Part shown: positions 10,037 to 20,414 of the stretch, one piece after another | How the letters are laid out: each line of letters starts with the position of its first letter | How positions within the stretch are numbered: the stretch's first letter is position 1 | Assembly (NCBI RefSeq): GCF_002878395.1 | Contig: NC_061120.1 | Location: forward strand, 118,227,213 to 118,291,212 | DNA: 64,000 nucleotides | From: Capsicum annuum | Lineage: Eukaryota; Streptophyta; Magnoliopsida; Solanales; Solanaceae | Direction: 5' to 3' | Notes under the pieces: generated by a model | The model's input: the letters and a program-made list of their open reading frames with translations, nothing else | Databases searched by the model: none | Told to the model about the DNA's origin: nothing | Position numbers and translations under genes: made by a program

Positions 10037-12985
10037 TGTAATGCCTCAAGATCCCATCCAGAGATATCACACGATGCTTGCGACCCCGAAGGACCATAAG
10101 CTAACCCTTTACTGATATCTGTACCTGTACACTACATAATATCTAGAATAAATGCAGAAACTAGCCATAAGTTTCAACACATCTATAAATACACAAAATA
10201 TAAAACTGAATACTATACAATACATCCATCTGAAAAGCCTCTAACCTGACTAAAATATAGAGTTGATGGGAAAAGTCCCCAACTAACTCCGTCAACTTAA
10301 AGTAAATAAGAATTTTATTACAATAATAGAAAATTAAAACTCATCCTCAAAAGAAGTGGACTCACTGCTACAGCTGCTGATTGGGACTGATCTGCTGATG
10401 ATACTCCATGTCCTATGCCTCTAAACCTATGGTGTCAAATGAGACACAATAGCGTAAATGCGTCATCACAAAATATACAGAGTATGAAGATGGGGTAAGG
10501 CTAAATGCCTGGGTTTATACATGCAAAATATGTATAACCTAAATGATCATGAGACTACCGCATAAAAATAAGAACACATATAATAATGCATAAATCATAC
10601 TCATAATCATCACAAATCTAGACACTTGACCTTGGGTATCACTTTACTGTGAGCTAAACTCACTACCATCACTAAGATATTGAACTACTGACTCATCTGC
10701 TACTGATAACTGAGGATCTTAGTGTAATTACATCAAAGACTGAGTTTTGAGCTTACTGCTTTCAACCAATAAAATTAGAGATTCAACTTTTCTAACAGAT
10801 AACTTTGGAAGCTTTACTAATGATAATAAAATAAGATTATATCCGAATCCGACAACAAAAATACTCAACAAATTCTGAGAAGGAGACCAAGCCTATCTGA
10901 TGGGAGATCTTTAAATATTATAATTAGAATATTCAACATAATCTGAGACTGAGATCAAGCCTCTTTAAATATGATAGTAAGCATCTGTATAGGAGGCCAA
11001 GCCTATCTGAAGGGATGGTCCATGAATCAAGGGAACTATCTGAATTCTTTATTGAGATAGATGATTGTACCACACGGTCTTGACTTCTTAATATTGATAC
11101 TGAAACTGCAACTGTGTGAAGTAGTCACTTAACCGATATGCCCCAACGTACCATAGGTGGGGTCCAACCTATAACCCCAGCTGGAAGAACGTTAATATCG
11201 TGCCACGGGTAAAGTGAGTCAAGCGTCTCTGATAGGACGACCCTCGCAGGAAGTCAACCTGAGGTAATATAATAGTCAACCTCTCTGAAAATGACAGCCT
11301 CTACTGACGGGGAATCCTGTATCCTGTGCTTTCTATGCATTTTTAGAGTTCATGGATTGCTACTAATGACTCTAGCCTCTTTCTCTGATAGAAGGAATCG
11401 CCATCCCTTCCCTCGCTCGGTGCTATTTTCTAATCCCAACTGAAAGACTCTTACTGAATCCTTAGAATAAACACAATAAAGATGAATCTATTTACACGGT
11501 CATGTTTCTCAAATGATCTGGCTGAAATACCCTGAGATCACTTGGTTTCATATATGAAGTAACAATATCGAATAGCGGTATCTGACCGACGATACATAGC
11601 TTGATTAGATTATCCAAATTATTTTTGAGATTGGAATTGAATCACTTGAGTTTCATTAGGACTTGGATAAGTATAGGTCTAAGGCTAGATTACTAGTGAT
11701 ATAGAGATTATAGAGATAACTAAGATTACTGAGCTTTATTAAGCTATGCACTTGTCTTAGGATACTAAGTTCTATAGTTCACTAAATTCTGAAAATAATG
11801 GGTCGGTTGGAATTATAGAGAAACTGACACGAGCTCTAGACAACAGCTCTATTTTCGGGTATAATACCACCAGGACTCGATAACACAGATGTAAAGCATC
11901 ATCAGTTATTCAAGCATCACAAGAATTCATGCATCATTATGATCATTCAAGCATATTCACAAGAAACTTAGAAATCATGCCATATATTCAGTTTCTCAAT
12001 CATTAGAACATCACCTCAAGCCTCCAAGGATTCACAAGCGTCTACTCATCATCACAACTACCAAGGGGTCACTCTAAGCTTTTCAGAATCATAAAATACT
12101 TTTCCCCTCACAAACCTCATGGCATTGCATCTATGATTTAGGAAATATAAACCACTATTCACCATCATGATTACAAAAGGATCGCTCCCAATATTTAGGG
12201 GGTCATCTATATCGATTCATCATCACAAACCACCTCAAGGAAGACATGCTATTAAATTGTACCCCATTCAATGAAGTCTTGCATCAAGTCCTTCACACCT
12301 ATATCGGTCTTGACATATATCTAGATATTATGAGATTTTAGGATAACTTCAAACTATCATGTCATTACTCTCTTGCTAACCACTTAGTATGTATAAAAAC
12401 ATAAAATAAATTCAAGAGCACTCACTTGGGAGATTTACTGCTATTTCATCTCCACTTACTCACTACGGTATTTTGAAAACCACTAGACATGTTCAGTTCT
12501 ACACCTACTCGAGGGTTCTGTATTATTATTATGGCTCATTCCGCTCACTAAGGGGTCCAGGAATGGGACATTCTGCCTTGGTCTGACGGGCCCCTTAACG
12601 GTCCGTCAACTTTTTGACGGTCCATCACTTTGGCCATCACATGATAAACGAAAAAGGAAGCCACTGCCTTGGCCCTGAGGGTACACTTGACGGTCCACCA
12701 AGGACTTGACCGTCCGTCAAATCAACCGTCAAACCTGTAATTCTGACAATGCTCAGTACAACGGCCATAACTTCTTCGTCCGATGTTGGATTTTGATGAA
12801 ATTTTTATCGATGGAAATCTTTTTCAATTCTATACATGACTAAAAGAAGAAATTAGGGAAATTACACACGATTCAAAGTGTTTCACACTTGGGAAGATAA
12901 TTTTGAAACTTTTACACTCAGATTTTCCACTTTGCTGGATACGCTCTAAGGCTCAGACTAAAAAAGAACTTTACGGGGTATTACA
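10037..12985 (-). repeat. LTR-C, with ~0.8 kb internal deletion
   Basis: The plus strand runs from TGTAATGCCTC to GGGGTATTACA. At about 12554 the text jumps from GCTCACTAAGG straight to GGTCCAGGAATGGG. The intervening ~800 bp, present in LTR-D between about 17200 and 18000, is missing. The loss removes the TATA box and splice-donor-like site, so this LTR has no promoter core. Adding the loss back gives about 3.75 kb, as in LTR-B. Confidence 0.85.
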
Positions 12986-13432
12986 TTATCTCTCCCTTGG
13001 GAAGATTCATCCTGGAATATCACTTGGTAGGATGGGAATACTGATCAACAGAACTTATCAATAAATAGGAACATCTCAAGGCGTGACTGCATAACTAGAA
13101 CTACTAATAGACTGAGTACTCATACTGGGCATGCATCTCTAACACATGGAACACTCGACTGAAGCTACCTAGAGCTGAACGTCATAGCATGCAAGAAAAT
13201 ATAATGCATGTACTCATAGTTGGGCCGATCTCATGAATGTATGGCTGAACACGCACTGACAAGATGAACTCTTTCTATTGAGCGTGCATATCTAATGCAT
13301 GAATGTCTAACTGAATTAACCTTCGGAAGGACGATTGACAATACAATGATCACTGATGCTAGATTTATTAGAATTATATTAACATGTATCTAAATAAACT
13401 TAAGGATATGAAAATATCATAACACTATAGGG

Positions 13433-13446
13433 TATCTCCCCCTTGG
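13433..13446 (-). other. Internal polypurine tract, copy 3
   Basis: Minus strand CCAAGGGGGAGATACC core, placed as in the other copies, with the hairpin GGTGC-ACGAG-GCACC 44 bp to its right at 13490-13504. Confidence 0.5.
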
Positions 13447-13622
13447 AACCCTATATCCCTCTAAACACACTTCACTGAAATAGTGGAGTGGTGCACGAGG
13501 CACCTACCGCCTGGATCATGATTGACTGATTGAGATCTAAAACTGATGCATGACTATACTAACGTATAATGCTCAAGATAAAATCGATGGATCTAACAAC
13601 GCATATCATATAGATGAAGGGC

Positions 13623-14710
13623 TCATAACATACCCGGGCCTATATCGGGGAGACATTTATGATCAAGACAAGCCTGAAGCGCACGGAGTCTACCCCTCTG
13701 TGTTAACACTCTACAGTCTCTCATTCTATGGCCTGGATCAACACACCCTAAGCACACATCACTACTGAATCTATACACACCACGGTGGTGCCTGCTACAC
13801 TTTCCACAAATCAAGTGGATACGAACACCACTAGCACTACTTTGGGCCTTGGAGCTTGGCTCTCCCTCAGATCTGACACCCCTCAACGTGGGTATGGGTA
13901 CACTAGCCGAAGAAGGAGTTGGAACTAAAAATCTCAAACTATGCTGAGAACCACTACCACCTTGGGACCATAACTGCAAGAAACCACACTACTTATCTTG
14001 GCTTTCTTACTCACACTCTCTCTTTCTTTCATCTTGTCTACTTCAATTCACTGCGCATGCATCATTAGCCTAGAAAGATCCATATCTCTATTTATCATAG
14101 CAGCTCTACACTCTTTCTACACATAACTTGAAACCCCACACAAAAAATAACTCATGCTCGCTCTAGGGTCAGCTACCAAGTCGGGAGCATACTTAGCTAA
14201 TTGGTAGATATTAAGACAATACTATTTCATAGTCATAGAACCTTGCCTTAGGTTCATGAAATCTTCTACCTTAGCTTCTCTTATCTCAAGCGGAAAGAAT
14301 CTATTTTGAAAGGCACTCTAAAACTCTGACCAAGTCAGAGGAGCTACATTCTCCCCTCTATTCTTCTCCCACATCACTACCCAATCATGAGCAATATACT
14401 TCAACCTATAAGATTCTAACTCCACATTCTCCTCCTCAGAGATGTGCATAATCTGGGTGATCTTCTTCACCTTCTTTAGATAAAGCGGCAGGTCCTGACC
14501 TACTACTGACCCAAAGAATTCTGGCAGGTTTATTTTCATGAAATTATTAATCCTAGCTGCGAGGGAATTCCTATCTTGCTGAGGTAGGACTGCAGCCTGA
14601 AGGTTGCCCAAAACATTAGTCACAGCTTCGGCTAGCGACTGAAAAAGCTGCTCGAAGCTCTGTATGTGACACACTCTCATTATCAGGTCCTACTGGTTGA
14701 GGAGGCTGAT
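13623..14710 (-). pseudogene. gag: gag pseudogene, copy 3 (5' deleted)
   Basis: The normal start region is lost to a ~107 bp deletion at about 14711. The longest remaining frame starts at 14680 with MRVCHIQSF and runs through EFFGSVVGQDLPLYLKK and HDWVVMWEKNRGENVAP to a TAG at about 14315, where sisters have WSEFQ. The C-terminal frame 13623-13979 is open, and its zinc knuckle is intact: C-L-G-C-V-D-P-G-H-R-M-R-D-C, a canonical CX2CX4HX4C. Between them the core is broken by stops. This copy is of interest because its RNA-binding motif is complete while its start and core are not. Confidence 0.85.
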
Positions 14711-14862
14711 CTCACTCGCATGAAATGATTACTGAAAGAAGGGAAACTTCTCCTAAGAACATTCTGTAGCCTCTTATACATAAATGTGGTGCGCTATATA
14801 CCCATGCATAAGACTCTACTAGATGCTGCTTTTCAGACTCCCTAGGATACTATTGAACCTTT

Positions 14863-14875
14863 GGCTCTGATACCA
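14863..14875 (-). other. Primer binding site, internal region 3
   Basis: Minus strand TGGTATCAGAGCC, exact match, four bases from the LTR-D end at 14880. Confidence 0.9.
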
Positions 14876-14879
14876 AGCT

Positions 14880-17800
14880 TGTAACGCCCCAAGATCTTAT
14901 CTGAAGATGTCACACGGTGCTTGCGAACTCGAAGGACCACAAGCTAACCCTTTACTGATATCTGTACCTGTACACTACATAATATTTGAAATAAATACAG
15001 AAACTGGCCATAAGTTTCAACACATCAATAAATACTCAAAATATAAAACTTAATACTATACAATGTATCCGTCTAAAAAGCCTCTAATCTGGTTGAACTG
15101 TGGAGTTGATGGGATATGTCCCTAACTAACTCCGTCAACTAAAAGTAACTAAGATTTTGATCATAATAATAGAAAATTGAAACTCAAAAGAATAGGACTC
15201 ACTGCTACTGCTGCTGACTGGGATCGATCTATTGATGATACTCTGGGTCCTATGCCTATAAACCTTTGGTGTCAAACGAGACACCATAGCGCAAATGCAT
15301 CAGCACATAATATGCCGAGTATGTAGACGGTGTAAGGCTAAATGCAAGGTCTCATACATTTAGAATATGTATAACATAAAGATCATGAGACTACCATACG
15401 AAAACAAGAACACATACAACAGTGCATAAACCATGGTAATAATCATCACAACTCTAGAGACTTGACCTTGGGTACCGCTTTACGGTGAGCTAAACTCAAT
15501 ACCATCACTGAAAAACTGACACACTAACTTATCTGCTACTAATAACTAAGGATCTGAGTATACCTATGTCAAAGACTGAGTTTTGACCTTACCGCTTTCA
15601 ACCAACAAAATTCGAGATTCAACTTTTCTAACAGATAATTTTTGAAGCTTTATCAATGATAAGAAAATAGGATTATATAAAAATCCGACAACAAGAATAC
15701 TCAACAAATTCTGAGAAAAAGACCAAGCCTATCTAATGGGAGATCCTTAAATATGATAGTAAGAATATTGAACATGATCTGAGACTGAGATCAAGCCTCT
15801 CTGATAAGAGAACTTTAAATATGATAGTAAGCATCTGTATATGAGGCCAAGCCTATCTGATGGGATGGTCCATGAATTAATGAAATTATCTCAATTCCTT
15901 ATCGAGATATACAACTATACCACACGATCTTGACTTCCGAATATTGATACTAAAACCGCAACTGTGGGAAGTAGTCACTTAATTGACAAGCCCTGACGTA
16001 CCACAGGTAGGGTCTAACTTATAACCCCAGCTATAAAGGTGTCAATACCGTGCCATGGGTAAAGACTCACACTAGGTTTAAGCCTCTCTGATGGTATGGC
16101 CCTCGCTTATAATGAACATAATAAATCTGAATCTGTTTACATGGTCATGTTTATGAAATGATCTGGTTTAAATATGTTGAGATCATTTCCTTTCGTATCT
16201 GACAGAAACAATATCGAATCATGGTATCTGACCGACAATACATAGCTTGAATAGATTATCCATATCATTTCTAATATTGGAATTAAATCATTTGAGTTCC
16301 ATTAGGACTGGGCTGAGTACAGGTCTGACACTAGATTACTAGTGATACAGAGATTACAGAGATAACTGAGATTACTGAGCTTTATTAAGCTTTGCAACTG
16401 TCTGAGGATACAGAGTTCTATTGTTCACTGAGTTCTGAAAATCATGGCTCGGTTGGAATAATCGAGAAACTTACACGGGCTCTAGACAACAACTTTATTT
16501 TAGGGTGTAAATACCCCCAAGACTCAATAACATAGAAGTAAAGCTTCATCATTCATTCATGCATCACAAACATTCATGTATCAATACCATCATTCAGGCA
16601 TATTAACAAGAAACTAAGAAATCATGCCATATATTTAAATTTGCATCCATTATAACATAACCTTAAGCCTCCAAGGATTCACAAACGTCAACTCATCATC
16701 ACAACTACCAAGGGGTCACTCTAAGTATTTCAGAATCATAACATACTTTCCCCATCAAAAACCTTACAGCATCCCATCTATCATTTCAGAAATATAAACC
16801 TCTATTCACCATCATGGTTACCAAATAATTGCTCCCAACATTTAGGGGGTTATCAATATCGATTCATCATAACAAACTAACTTAAGGAAGATATGCTATT
16901 TAATTATGCCCCATTCAATGAAGTCTTGCATCAAGTCCTTCACACCTATATCAGTCTCGACATATATCTAGGTATCATGAGAATTCGGGAAAACTTCACA
17001 CAATCATGTCATTACTCTCTTGTTAACCACTTAGCATGTATCAAAACATAAAATAAATCAAAGATCACTCACATGGGAGATTTATCGCTATTTCATCTCA
17101 ACTTACTCACTATGGTCGTTCGACAACCACTAGACATGATCGGTTCTACACCTACTCGGGGGTTCCATAATATTATTATGGCTCATTTTGCTCACTAAGG
17201 CATTTTATCAAACACTAGGTATGAATGGACTAGCCCACAACTTTGGGTTTCCACTTGAACATACTACAATGCCTCTCTATGCTTCACCTCAGCCTTTCAT
17301 CAATCATTTAGGGTGCATACTCCACTTATTCAACTATCTCTACACCCTAATGTCATGAACACCTCTCATAGACACCAACTTCAAAATGCCTCATCACAAC
17401 ATCACATAAATTCCACATACTAGGGTCAAACACCATAAATCTTGCAAACAATCCTGAATCCAAACTCAACAACACTAGTAACGTCAACTTCAACTCATAC
17501 ATATCATGGAATATCAGAAAACATAAAATCCTTAAGTTTAAAAAAAAGGGTACTTGAGCTTCTTTGATTAAAGGGACCCAAGAATCAACATCTACATACC
17601 TAGGAATTTCTTTTCTTGAAGGCTTTTGAAAGAAGTTCTTGATTTTTCTAAATCCTTCTTGATTCCACTTGAATTTTTTATGAAATGAGAGGAGAGTATT
17701 TTGATTTTGGAAACCCTAATTTTAGGGTGGAAGAGAGGCAAATAAAGTTGAAAGCCCTTGACCCGATATTTATAGAGCTGGGGGAGGATGTGGAAAACAC

Positions 17801-18431
17801 CAAAATGCCCGTTTAAAATTTTTCTAGAAAATTCCAATCGAGGTCTATGATGATTGACCTAACGGTTCATTAAAGGGACTGATGGTCCAGCAAGTCGTCC
17901 GTCACTCAAGTGCCAAAATAGGGATGTTGTATCGCAGAGTGACGGCAGAAGTGACGGTCCGCTGGAAATCTGACGGTCTACTATATCGTCTGTCACTCGG
18001 GGTCCAGGAATGGGACATTCTGCCTTGGTCTGACAGGCCCCTTAACAGTACGTCAACTTTCTGACGGTCCATCACTTTGGCTATCACATGATACACGAAA
18101 AAGAAAGCCACTGCCTTGGCATGAGGGAAAACTTGACGGTCCACTAAGGACTTGACCGTTCGTCAGATCAACAGTCAAACCTATAATTCTGACAACACTC
18201 AGTACAATGGCCATAAGTTCTTCGTCCGAAATTGGATTTTGATGAAATTTTTATCTATGGAAATCTTTTTCAATTCTATAAATGACTAAAAGTAGAAATT
18301 AGGGAAATTATATACGATTCAAAGTGTTTCATACTTGGGAAGATACTTTTGAAACTTTTAGACTCAGATTTTCTACTTTGCTGGATACGCTCTAAGGCTT
18401 GGACTAAAAGAGAAATTTGCAGGGTATTACA
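14880..18431 (-). repeat. LTR-D, with ~0.2 kb deletion
   Basis: The plus strand runs from TGTAACGCCCC to AGGGTATTACA. Near 16097 it jumps from ATGGTATGGCCCTCGC to TATAATGAACATAA, losing about 220 bp present in LTR-B (about 5560-5780). The TATA box (17767-17774), TGACG-rich block (17850-18180) and splice-donor-like site (17592-17599) are all kept, so this and LTR-B have the fullest promoters of the array. Confidence 0.87.
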
Positions 18432-18446
18432 TTATCTCTCCCTTAG
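18432..18446 (-). other. Polypurine tract, internal region 4
   Basis: Minus strand CTAAGGGAGAGATAA directly before the LTR-D start; one pyrimidine interrupts the run. Confidence 0.75.
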
Positions 18447-18879
18447 GAAGATTCATCCTCGAATGTCACTTGGTAGGATGGGAATACTGATCAACAGAAC
18501 TTATCAATAAATAGAAACATATCAAGGCATGACTACACAATTAGAACGACTAACAGATTGAGTACTCATACTGGGCATGCATCTCTAACACATGGAACAC
18601 TCGACTGAAGCTACTTGGAGCTGAATCATCATAGAATACATGAAAATATGATGCATAGATTGAATGCATGGCTGAGCTCATGAATGTATGGCTGAACACG
18701 CACTGACAAGATGAACTCTTTCTATTGAGCGTGCATATCTAATGCATGAATGTCTAACTGAACTGACCTTCGGAAGCACGACTGACAATACAATGATCAC
18801 TGATGCTAGATTTATTAGAAGAATATTAACATACATCTAAATAAAGTTAAGGATATGAAAACATCATAACACTATAGGG

Positions 18880-18893
18880 TATCTCCCCCTTGG
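18880..18893 (-). other. Internal polypurine tract, copy 4
   Basis: Minus strand CCAAGGGGGAGATA, the same core and spacing as the other copies. Confidence 0.5.
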
Positions 18894-19069
18894 AACCCTA
18901 TATCTCTCTAAACACACTTCGCTGAAATACAGGAGTGGTGCACGAGGCACCTACCGCCTGGGTCATGATTGACTGATTGAGATCTAATACTCATGCATGA
19001 CTATGCTAACATATAATGATCAAGATAAAATCGATGGATCTAACAATGCATATCATATAGATGAAGGGC

Positions 19070-20191
19070 TCATAACATACCCAAGCTTATATCGGGGAGA
19101 CATTTATGATCAAGAAAAGCCTGAAGAGCATGGAGTCTACCCCTCTGTGTTAACACTCTACAGCCTCTCATTCTATAGCCTATATCAGCACACCCTAAGC
19201 ACACATCACTACTGAATCTACACACGCCTCGGTGGTGCCTACCACACTTTCCATAAAGTAGGTGTGTATGAACACCACTAGCACTACTTTGGGCCTTGGA
19301 GTTTGGCTCTCCCCCGGATCTGACACCCCTCAATGCGGGTGTGGGTACACTAGCTAAAGATGGAGTTGGAACTAAAAATCTCAAACCATGTTGAGAACCA
19401 CTACCACCTTGGGACCCTAACTGCAAGAAACCATACTACTTGTCTTGGCTCACTTACTCACACTCTCTCTTTCTTTCATCTTGTCCCCTTCAATTCGCTG
19501 CGCATGCATCATTAGCCTAGAAAGATCCAAATCTCTATTTATCATAGCAGCTCTACACTTTTTCAACACATAACTTGAAACCCCAGACAGAAAATAACTC
19601 ATGCTTGCTCTAGGGTCAGCTACCAAGTCGGGAGCATACTTAGCTAATTGGTAGAACTTAAGACAATACTCTTTCACGGTCATAGAACCTTGCCTTAGGT
19701 TCATGAAATCTTCTACCTTAGCTTCTCTCATCTCAAGCGGAAAGAATCTAACAAGAAAGGCAGTCTGAAACTCTGACCAAGTCACAGGAGCTACATTCTC
19801 CCCTCTATTCTCCTCCAATATCACAACCTAACCATGAGCAATATACTTTAACCTATAAGATGCTAACTCCACACTCTCCTCAGAAATGTACATAATCTGG
19901 GTGATCTTCTTCACCTTCTTAAGATAAAGCTGCAGGTCCTTACCTACTACTGACCAAAAGAATTCTAGCAGGTTTATTTTCATGAAATTACTAATCCTAG
20001 ATGCGAGGGAATTCCCATCTTGCTGAGGTGGGACTGCAGCCTGAAGATTGCCCTGAACATTAGTCACAGCTTGGGCTAGCGGCTGAAAAAGCTACTCAAA
20101 ACTCTATATGTGACACACTCTCATTATCAGGTCCTACTGGTTGAGGGGGCTGATCATCGACTCCACTTACAAAACTTCTATGAGGAGGCAT
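19070..20191 (-). pseudogene. gag: gag pseudogene, copy 4
   Basis: About 374 codons from the ATG at 20189-20191 to the TGA at 19070-19072. Three large open blocks remain: 19828-20067 (N-terminal part, LYLKKVKKITQIM), 19450-19824 (Gag core with WSEFQTAFLVRFFPLEMREAK, MTVKEYCLKFYQLAKYAPD and DPRASMSYFLSG) and 19070-19426 (C-terminal part). The breaks are few: a W-to-TAG change in the D-W-V motif near 19827, and short frame changes. The zinc knuckle is C-L-G-C-A-D-I-G-Y-R-M-R-G-C, with the essential His replaced by Tyr. It has the longest core frame of the array copies, but still cannot give a normal Gag. Confidence 0.87.
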
Positions 20192-20397
20192 ACTCTGTAA
20201 TTGAAAAAAAAGGTGGATTAGACTGAGGATCAAACTGAGCTCATGCTCACTCGCACGAAATGATTTCTGAAAGAAAGGAAAATTCTCCTAAGAATATCCT
20301 GTAGCCTCTTGTACATAAATGTGGTGCGCTATACACCCATGCACAAGACTCTACTAGAGGCAGCTTTTTAGACTCCCTAGGACACTATTGAACCTTT

Positions 20398-20410
20398 GGC
20401 TCTGATACCA
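20398..20410 (-). other. Primer binding site, internal region 4
   Basis: Minus strand TGGTATCAGAGCC, exact match, four bases from LTR-E at 20415. Confidence 0.9.
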
Positions 20411-20414
20411 AGCT

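Larger units (their letters stand above)
12986..14879 (-). mobile_element. Internal region 3 of the array
   Basis: About 1.89 kb. It is roughly 0.1 kb shorter than its sisters because of a deletion over the gag start near 14711. Terminal polypurine tract at 12986-13001 (minus CCAAGGGAGAGATAA), internal purine tract at 13433-13446. No pol. Confidence 0.8.
18432..20414 (-). mobile_element. Internal region 4 of the array
   Basis: About 1.98 kb between LTR-D and LTR-E. This is the 5'-most unit of the array in element sense. PBS, gag, internal purine tract (18880-18893), hairpin (18937-18951) and terminal polypurine tract are all recognisable. No pol. Confidence 0.8.
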
